DNA of 64,000 nucleotides from Manihot esculenta (lineage: Eukaryota; Streptophyta; Magnoliopsida; Malpighiales; Euphorbiaceae): contig NC_035166.2 of assembly GCF_001659605.2 (NCBI RefSeq), positions 21,493,225 through 21,557,224 of the forward strand, read 5' to 3'. Made by a program: the position numbers and the translations under genes. Of the stretch, positions 56,383-64,000 are shown one piece after another. The notes under the pieces were generated by a model that worked only from the letters and a program-made list of their open reading frames with translations, was not told the DNA's origin and did not search any database. Position 1 is the stretch's first letter, and every line of letters starts with the position of its first letter.

Positions 56383-58671
56383 ATGGCATCACCACCACCA
56401 CCATCATCGTCGCCTCCCTCTGCCTCCCATTCCCAGAACTCAGCGACTCCACTAATGCCCCCAAAGGTCATCCATCTTTCCTTTCATCTCTGTGCTTGCT
56501 TTTTTATGTTATTTTCACTGAATATACTGATCCCTTTGGGGTTTTTGCTTCACATTAGGTGGAAGATGGTGGTGCGAAGAATGCTGTTCCGATGTCCTCC
56601 AGGAAAATCCTGACTTGGCCCAGCTCCAGTGGGTTCTCTCTTTCTATGGAGGTGGGAGTTTGATTTCGTTTTCCTTCGTTAGGCATGCGGTTTTTCTTCA
56701 AGTCAAATTCTGCATCCGTTCCAGATCAATTTCTATTTAAATTCTTTCTTTCCTGTGCATTTATGTTGCAATTAGTTTCTGAGTGCTTCCTTTTGTTGAT
56801 AAGGAAGAAATTGTTAAACAAATTGAAGCCCTACCCTTCAACCTTATTTTGTTTGTTTTCTTTTATACATACTCAGCTTGATTCATGATGGATTGTTGAG
56901 AATTGTTGGGAAAAATAAAACATTTTAAAATCGTCTGCTATGTTTAGTGGTGACAGTCAGGCTTTAAAATGGATTCCTCTAAGTGAGTTTTGCTTTGGTT
57001 ACCTTTTTTTGTGCTACTTTTGCTGATTGGGACTGTAGAAATTGAAGTTCTGATATTACTATTATCTTAATAATAAGGGGAAATATTTAGACCATGTTGT
57101 GGAAGCATTTATTTATTTACTTATTTATCTTCATCTAAGTTTTTTTTTAAAAAAAAATTTCTGTGGCATTTTTTTATTATATGGTTTTTGCTTTGCAAGT
57201 CAAGTTTATTCTTGGATGAGTTAGGTTGTGTTTACTTTTAGGATTTGTTTTCTATAATAAGGTTCATGTAAGCGTGTCAGAACTGTTTTTGAGGGTTCAT
57301 TTACTTATAACATTCCTTTCTACTCGTGGCTTTTGAGCATTAATAGAATCAGCTTTAAGCTCTTCAAGATATATTAAGAACTTCAGAGTTCACGCATGAA
57401 TTTTTTGCATGATTTAGTATCTTCATATGGAGTTACACTTCCATTGAAATTAAGGGACTTTTCCCCTAGAGCTTTTGATATTTTCTGTTGCAACTTAGTT
57501 ATGATCTTTGATTCTAGAATCTAGATTCTTTGATCCTCCATATAAATTTTAGATTTGGTTCTTCTCTTTTGAGATGTGCATACTCCCTGGCACCCATATA
57601 ACGAATTGGTAATGGCATCTTTTTTATCAGTTCCTATTTCTAAGCATGTACTTATTGGTTATTTCTTTCTTTCTTCTTTTTATTCACACGTTCGAGGGAT
57701 GACCTCAGTTGAGTTTGCTAAAGGTTCTTAAATACTAAATCTGTTGCTTTTTTTAAGAAAGAAAAATTATGTTGATGGTGTTTGAATATCACACAGACCA
57801 ATGCTAAGGATAAACTTCTCCTCTGCAGTTATCAACTATTTTAGTCTAGAAATAAACAAAGTTGAGCAGTAACTATTTTTGCCAGTTTCTAGATTATAGG
57901 TGGCAATATAAGAGATGTCATGCTTGACAGTGTGGAAAACATGGAGGAGTACAGCAAGTATGAAACTGACTACACACATCGTTTGATAGCAAAATACTTT
58001 TCTAAGAACCCTTATGGCAGTAAACAGTTACTCATAACTTATTTTGTGTTCTCTGCAACTTACATTTTAAATAATGCATTTGTTCCAATATAATTTGATT
58101 CTAAATCATGTATATTTACCTGTTCATTATAGTTGCATTATTCTGGTTAAGTATTCATTTCTTGTGGCTATCGTGATAATTTTCCTTTATGTTTTACTTA
58201 GTTTATATCCAAATTTAATGTAAGGTGCATGTTTGAATTTGATTAGGATAGATTGTTGCTTATGTAGCAACTATGAGGTTAGTTATATTGTGATAGTTTA
58301 TTGAAGTATCATTATACGCTAATTCTATCAAGTCCTACTTATGATTGTTTGGTGGAACCTTGACCTTATCGTTATGATATTATGATTGTGAATAATCCTC
58401 CCGATATCCATCGTTTATTTCTGTTCTTTCAGGAGAAATATTTGAAGAGAAAATGAGAGTGGGTGAGGAGACTATACTGTCAAGCCGGTAGAGTCCCTTT
58501 TTTTTGTGTGCAAAAGTGATCGTACAGTCCTACCACTTGGTATCACAAATGCTGTAACCTAAACTAATTTTGTTTTGCCATCTGCCTAGGTGGTCTTGTA
58601 CTCAATCATATGCTGACCCAGTGAAGGGATTTGAAGAACAGAACAATGCTGGTTCAACATCAGAAGCTTGA
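56383..58671 (+). CDS. Uncharacterised plant protein, one internal junction unresolved
   Basis: Good exons: 56383-56466 (MASPPPPSSSPPSASHSQNS, Pro/Ser-rich start), 56559 to about 56651 (SSRKILTWPSSSGFSLSME), 57900-58019 (NIRDVMLDSVENMEEYSKYE then TDYTHRLIAKYFSKNPYG), 58433-58487 (REIFEEKMRVGEETILSSR) and 58590-58671 (WSCTQSYADPVKGFEEQNNA, stop). The last three junctions keep phase. The second-to-third junction does not: a phase-0 donor at 56652 leads to a stop in the 57900 exon. Either the donor is internal (PSSA|GTGGGT-type, about 56630) or a short exon lies in the intervening 1.2 kb. Charged central segment, no domain recognised. Function unknown. Confidence 0.6.
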
Positions 58672-59857
58672 TTAGCATCTCAAAATGGGAAGCACCCACC
58701 AAGGAGTGGCTGATGAAGCAGCTTCTTGCCTCTCACATGCGGTATTCTATGTAGCTAGACATGATTGGTGTAGACAAATTAAAGATAAAATTAACAAAAA
58801 GATATTTCTAGTTTCTCATCCATCTGCCTATGTTTCAAATGCTTGCTTTAGGAACTTGCAGAATTATTCTATATATGTTTGCAATTATGGGCTTGTACAG
58901 ATGAGTACAAATGCGTCTTTCTAGGGTCTCCTGTCCTATGGGGTTGGTCATTGTAACTCAGTGAGTGGATACCTGGAGCAATGACCAAGAACATTATCTT
59001 TTATCTTAGAACTTTGACAAGGCTGAAGGGTTTCAAAAATTGAATGATCCTACAATTTGGCTGCAAGGCTTCCCTGAAAACAAAAGGACACTTAATACTC
59101 ATGATACACCAGTGATTTGACATGCGAAGCCCTTTGTCTTTTTTGTTCCTAGCAACTAATGGACAAAAGGGCATTAGCAACATATTAAGAATGTACACTG
59201 CAGTGTTAGGTTTGCAATTAGGGTTGGCATTATTGATTTGAAGAATTATTAGTTGGACAGAGACTATATTGTGAGACTCCACCCTTGAGAAATGATTTTG
59301 CTATTGGTTGTTGTTATCAAATGTAGATTTCAGTTAAAGAGACCTCCTTCTCCCACCAACCATCTTAAATACATTTTATAAACAAAAATATTCCGTGTCC
59401 AATATGGGAAGGGACCATAAATTAACAAAGCCCCACGAATCTCCAGCAATAAAATAGAGCTTTTGTTGGTCATCCAGTGGTTGCAGGCTGTTATCTATGT
59501 ATGTTTTCAGCTTCTGCTGTGTTATTGCTTTTGTAACTCCTACTAATCTAACTCTCTACTTTGTTGCTCTTTTTTTTTTTTTTTTTTTTCCCAATACATT
59601 TGATTTAAGTTGAAGCGAGACCTTTCATATAATTCTGCGATATATTATCCAACAGGCCAATGCAGACTGTGGTCATATGCACTCATTTTACTTGAGTATC
59701 TAATTTTCTGTTTGTTTCAGGGGAATTGTTAACGAGCAAGGCATTAGTCTCTAAATATAACATATACTTGAGCACCACTGCAAAGTAAATTCAGCTCTAC
59801 AAGTACCTAGCTTTATACACTCTATTCAATCCCCTGAAGACATTGATAATAGATTGA
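58672..59857. other. Convergent 3' regions
   Basis: 3'UTR of the plus-strand unknown gene from the left and of the minus-strand bZIP gene from the right. It contains a T-rich stretch near 59570-59590. No additional gene supported. Confidence 0.5.
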
Positions 59858-60472
59858 TCAATTTGAAGCTTCTCCTCGAGGACGATTGGTGTTGCATATG
59901 CTTTCTTCCACATTTCTAATAGGTGTCAACAGGTCAGACAGAACAATTTGAAAAGAAGAAACTCTCTCCTTGAGCTGGGAATTCTCTTGGAGGATCTGGT
60001 GGTTGCTCTCTAACAAGCGAATAACCTTCTCAGAAAGCTGATGATTCATGGTTTGGAGATGATTAACCTGATACTGGAGCTCTTCAATCTGCTTCTTCTT
60101 GCGCATGCGTGATCTTCGAGCTGATTCTCTGTTGGATATCATCCTCTTAAGTCTCCTCTCATAGGTAATTCCCAGTTGATCACCTGTCTCATTTACAGTA
60201 GAATCTGTACTGATAGCTGAGTTGTGTGGAGATAACATATGAAGTGGGAAATGGATAGGAGAGTTGGATGAGAATGATCTATTCAAGAAACTTGAATTGG
60301 ATTCAGGATTCTGAGATAAATTTGCATGGGTTAAATTGTGGCCTATGGACTTCACAGGTTGAACTTGAATGTTGAGATTAGCTACAGAAGGGGAGAGTGT
60401 GAGAAGATTCTGAAAAGAATTTGCATGAGGCAGATAATGAAGTCCCTTGATTTCCTGTGACTCCATGGCCAT
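59858..60472 (-). CDS. bZIP transcription factor (group S-like, bZIP43/OBF1 type)
   Basis: 204 residues, intronless as is usual for group S bZIPs. Basic region about 104-126: Asn114 and Arg122 in NRESARRSR give the invariant N-x7-R contact motif for ACGT/G-box DNA. The zipper follows at exact heptads: Leu132, Leu139, Leu146, Leu153, Ile160, Leu167, an extended zipper as expected for groups S and C. The N-terminus is Ser/Asn/His-rich, probably for activation. Two adjacent ATGs (60472 and 60466) give MAMESQ or MESQ; either is acceptable. I see no sucrose-control uORF signature in the short leader. The subgroup is inferred from the intronless gene, the long zipper and the MESQE start. Confidence 0.93.
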   Translation of the reverse strand: MAMESQEIKGLHYLPHANSFQNLLTLSPSVANLNIQVQPVKSIGHNLTHANLSQNPESNSSFLNRSFSSNSPIHFPLHMLSPHNSAISTDSTVNETGDQLGITYERRLKRMISNRESARRSRMRKKKQIEELQYQVNHLQTMNHQLSEKVIRLLESNHQILQENSQLKERVSSFQIVLSDLLTPIRNVEESICNTNRPRGEASN

Positions 60473-60600
60473 GGAGGTGGCTTGAGCAAAGGGAGAGAGG
60501 AAGCTTTAAGGAGAGAAAATGGGTTTTTAAATATGACCCTCCACCAGTTAGCAAGAATGAGAAAGAGTTTCTTGTTATGCAAGTATGATGATCTTTTTTA

Positions 60601-60609
60601 CATATATAG
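60601..60609 (-). promoter_or_regulatory. TATA box of the bZIP gene
   Basis: The minus strand reads TTACTATATATG, about 130 bases upstream of the ATG. This gives a leader of about 100 bases. Confidence 0.6.
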
Positions 60610-62261
60610 TAAGCCTATGTGGATTTTGTGTGTATGAAGAATGAATGCAAAATGTTCATATTATTTATGTATTTGAGCTACCAATTCTTTCACTTTAGAT
60701 ATATAAACCTAACTCTCAATGTCAGCATCAGAATCTACAAATTGATGCTTTATAAATGTAGAAAAGAAACTTACACAATCAATCTAAAGTTCCAAAAATA
60801 AATTATTTTTGGTGAAAAAGACTCAGGAATTCTGTTGAGGAAAAAAAGTCGACGAATTATTACCAATTTACTTCTAACAATTTAATAGAAAATATTAAAT
60901 TATTGTGAAATTAAACAACCATATATTTAAAAAATTATTTATTGTTTTAGTATATGAAATAATTACTATTTAATTCTTATAATATAAAATTCACTATTTG
61001 ATATCTTAATTTCAAAAAATACACTATTATTTTAAAAAGTATATTAATTAGTTATTTTATTAATTTTAACCTTTAAATATTTTACTCAAATTTATTAAAA
61101 AAGTCTATTAATTAATTTCTCAATAGTATTTTAAATTTTTTTTATAATATTAAATGGTTAAAATTAATAGAAAAATATAAATATTAAATATTAACTTTTT
61201 CTTACTATATTGATTGATAGACGAGAACTCTAAATTAGAAGAGAAAGAAGAAAAGCACTTATATAAATATAATTTTTTTGGATTTACAAAAATACCCCTT
61301 GGTAATTAAATTTGTAGATGTCCCTCGTAATAGTATATTCTTTAATGTCTACGTTTGATTAGATAGAAAAATATTAATAAAAGAAATTGTGAAACACACA
61401 AAAACAAAAGGCAACATCATAGTATGCGTAAAGTATCTTAGTTTATAAAAATTTGAGAGTATTAATCATGCTTTTTGACAAAATATCCATAAGACATGGT
61501 TACAACAATCAAATGAAATGCACTCATACGTAATGTAGCTAGGATTATCATGACTAGGATGCTTTTCTGTAACTTGCAATAATGCATGCATAATCTCACT
61601 TTCTTCTTCTTCTTCTTTTTTATTCTCTAATTACATTTACTTGTCTGGTAACATCCATTTCAGTCAAATTCTAAAATTTGGTTAAAAATGGTGAAAACTA
61701 CAACATATTTTAAAAATTTTTATTATAATTATTGATTATGATTGTTAATGTGTAAGAGTCTTATGAATAATAAATTTTGTTAATTTTCTATGAAAATATA
61801 CGGTAATAATCTCCCAAGTGGTATAAGTAGAGTGAGAAAATCTCTAATGCATGCACTTTATGAGAAGTATTTAATTATGGACTTTATGCTTATAAATAGT
61901 AACTAAGGAATTATATATATTTTTTGGAAATTAGCAGAAAAGATGTTTAGGCTAATTAATAGCATTAAAACTATTATTAAACTAATTGATAATCCCACCA
62001 AATTAAATTTGTGGTAATGAAATCTAAACAACATGAGTGTTTGACCAATAACATTCTTATTCTCAATGCAAGTTTTATCTTAGACCATATGTATATCCTT
62101 GCTTACTATTAGCTCTCAATTTGATGTTATATTAGCATTATTTTCTAACTTGTAGCTTTATGTATGGAAATTACCAAAGTGTGGAGGGAAGATTTGAAGT
62201 TCTAGCAAGTCTAAGCACTCTTATAGATTTTCTTCATTAACTACTTAATAAAAGCCAATTA

Positions 62262-62300
<39 letters not shown>

Positions 62301-63644
62301 TTTAGTATTTAAATGATAATAAAAACTTTTTCTTTTTATATGTTGTGCCTAAAAGTCTAAACCATAAATTGGAGTACTTAAATTTTGAGAGGAAGGGCAT
62401 AAAAAGAGCCATAATGGCAAAAGTGAATGGCAACAAATTCTTTCTTCTGCAAAAAGAAAGACTTGCATTCCCTTATTTTATTTAAAACTAGTATTACTTT
62501 TGATATGCTCCTCTTTTGATGCCGATAGAAAGCTACCTTCAAGCTGCACTACCACACAACACATGATCTTAATCAACAAATTGCACCGTGCTTTTACAAA
62601 TTCTTGCACTTCCATCCTTTTTCTAAATTGCTCATCATATGATCAAGTCTGCTTGTGATGGTGCCAATCTTTCATTCATAATTTCATGCAAAAAGGCTTA
62701 ATCATATGATAATAAAAATAATATTAAAATCCCCCATATGAACCAAATATGATACAATCATCCCTTTCCCAGCAACTGTGTTTGTGAAAGTGCATAATTC
62801 TTGCTCGCTTTTAAGCGGATTACAATGGGCTCGCTTGAGCTAGAAACGAAACAAGCTTTTGCTTTTTATGGTTTTAAGCTCCTTTTAATTATTTTGAAAA
62901 GAAGCAAAAGTTTTTAAAAACATTTAAACGTTTCAGGAAAAGAATTTTATCAAACCATCCATTTAGTGGGTTGAGAAATAGATATTCAAGAAAATTTTCA
63001 AAAATTTCTAAAAGAAAAAACCAGGAATTCTCGCAAACACAAATACACAGTTTTAAAAAATAGCAAAACTTTCTATTGTTTTATAAAACCTCCTCCAAAA
63101 AAAGTGAAAAAAGAAAGAGATTCTACAGCTTTGCACTGAGTTTTTCTTTGCCTCCTTTAGTTGTTAATCTCACATGATGACTAAGATGGTGACAGTATGC
63201 CTGCCCACTGTGCTTTACTTTTCTAGTTAGCAAATGCTTCTAAGCAACTTCATTTTCATTTCAACAGTCAACAACTCTTTATCGCTACAAATTTTACTTC
63301 CAGATGAAATTTTCCCCTTTTCTTCCGGCAAAGGGGGGAAAAAGAGACTCAAAGGCTTCCGAGTTCAACCACTAAGTCAACATCCACATTCCAGGTGACA
63401 GTGGGTAGACCTGAAGAGAAACTCGAAATACATGGGCTATGAAGATTCAAAACCATTACAACACAATTGCACACATACGATTAATTTTGTTCAAAATAAT
63501 TGCGGATCTATTAGAACTCTAAATCAAGTAGTCCCCTCCTGCATGTCCAAGTAAATGTGTAAAAATACCTTTAATCTACGACAACGCCACTTGCCAACTG
63601 GTGTTACTACATAACTCTTACTAAACATTCAAGTAACCATCTCT
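60610..63644. other. Intergenic region
   Basis: AT-rich, with no gene or RNA recognised. An (AAT)n microsatellite of about 13 units lies at 62262-62300. Less AT-rich stretches at 62500-62640 and 63120-63460 show no long open frame. Confidence 0.5.
62262..62300. repeat. (AAT)n microsatellite
   Basis: About 13 uninterrupted AAT units. Confidence 0.95.
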
Positions 63645-63885
63645 AGGGGTGAGCATTCGGTCGGTTCGGTTCAAAACCGAACCGAACCGAAATAACCGAA
63701 AACCGAATTGCAGAATTTTACACAAACCGAACCGAACCGAATAAGAGGAATAACCGAATCGAACCGAACCGATTTGGTTCGGTTCGGTTCGGTTAGATCG
63801 GTTCGATTCGATTTTTAAAATTTTTTTTTTCACATTCATTCTAAAATCCAATTAAAATATTTTAATTTTAATTTTTATAAATAAA
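63645..63885. repeat. GGTTCGGTTCGGTT MITE-like repeat, right-edge copy
   Basis: Begins AGGGGTGAGCATTCGGTCGG, the typical end of this repeat class, followed by alternating CCGAACCGAA and TTCGGTTCGG arms that form a near-perfect foldback at 63658-63815. It then shows the family core TCCAATTAAAATATTTTAAT. The expected second terminal arm is missing and is replaced by a G-rich tract. Confidence 0.75.
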
Positions 63886-63892
63886 AAATCAA

Positions 63893-64000
63893 TACTGGGA
63901 CTGGGGACGGGGAGCGGGGACTGGGGACGGGGATGGGGGCGGGGGCGGGGAGCGGGGACTGGGGACGGGGGCGGGGGCGGGGGCGGGGAGCGGGAAGAGC
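63893..64000. repeat. G-rich minisatellite with quadruplex potential
   Basis: Units of GGGGACTGGGGACGGGGAG, GGGGGCGGGGGCGGGGAGC and variants run to the window edge. Many runs of four or more G with 1-3 base loops occur on the + strand. The repeat continues beyond the window. Confidence 0.9.

Noticed and set aside
60382..60582. Minus-strand frame overlapping the bZIP start, a possible uORF
   Set aside because: It begins with TTG, not ATG, and shows no match to the conserved sucrose-control uORF.

Overview
This window looks like the nuclear genome of a dicot plant. It is very AT-rich. Its genes have short GT-AG introns, and it carries nested LTR retrotransposons, a LINE remnant, MITE-like repeats and members of plant-type gene families. 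The proteins suggest a rosid, and my guess is Malpighiales/Euphorbiaceae, but that is impression only; I could not run a search. No prokaryotic, organellar or viral block is seen.

Genes, left to right: (1) a DNA-3-methyladenine glycosylase I family gene (+, 3230-4793, five exons, one GC-AG intron); (2) a type II phosphatidylinositol 4-kinase gamma with one ubiquitin-like domain (-, 8679-10622, single-exon CDS with a 5'UTR intron); (3) a BIM-type bHLH transcription factor (+, 38318-42362, seven coding exons); (4) a BSD-domain protein (-, 45264-48188, six exons); (5) a small unrecognised precursor with a signal peptide (-, 49446-49920, three exons); (6) a plant protein of the kind annotated as 'gar2-related' (-, 50982-52874, three coding exons); (7) an uncharacterised small plant protein (+, 56383-58671, one junction unresolved); (8) a group S-like bZIP factor (-, 59858-60472, intronless). 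They are independent single genes with no operon-like arrangement. BIM (brassinosteroid), bZIP (transcription) and PI4K (phosphoinositide) are regulatory by family knowledge only.

The block from about 12.8 to 37 kb is almost all mobile-element debris. In order it holds: an ~80-bp minisatellite next to a minus-strand gypsy gag scrap; a MITE-like region; a decayed gypsy element (17.9-23.9 kb) with its own diverged LTRs; a foldback element with a 300-bp polypyrimidine core; a LINE whose endonuclease domain is fused to its RNase H end and then tandemly amplified; a decayed copia element (30.2-35.5 kb); and an RNase H pseudogene split by a MITE. Two solo LTRs of one GC-rich gypsy family (20980-22541 and 32426-34444) are inserted in the older gypsy and copia elements. 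Each has a perfect 5-bp target-site duplication, so the order of insertion can be read. These LTRs are packed with a near-palindromic TTCGGCGGCCGAA motif, which stands out against the AT-rich surroundings.

The right-hand 27 kb (37-64 kb) is gene-rich with modest repeats. It ends in a MITE-like repeat running into a G-rich tract that could form quadruplexes. The most unusual objects are the chimeric LINE tandem array, the palindrome-loaded solo LTR pair, the foldback element and the unrecognised secreted-peptide gene.
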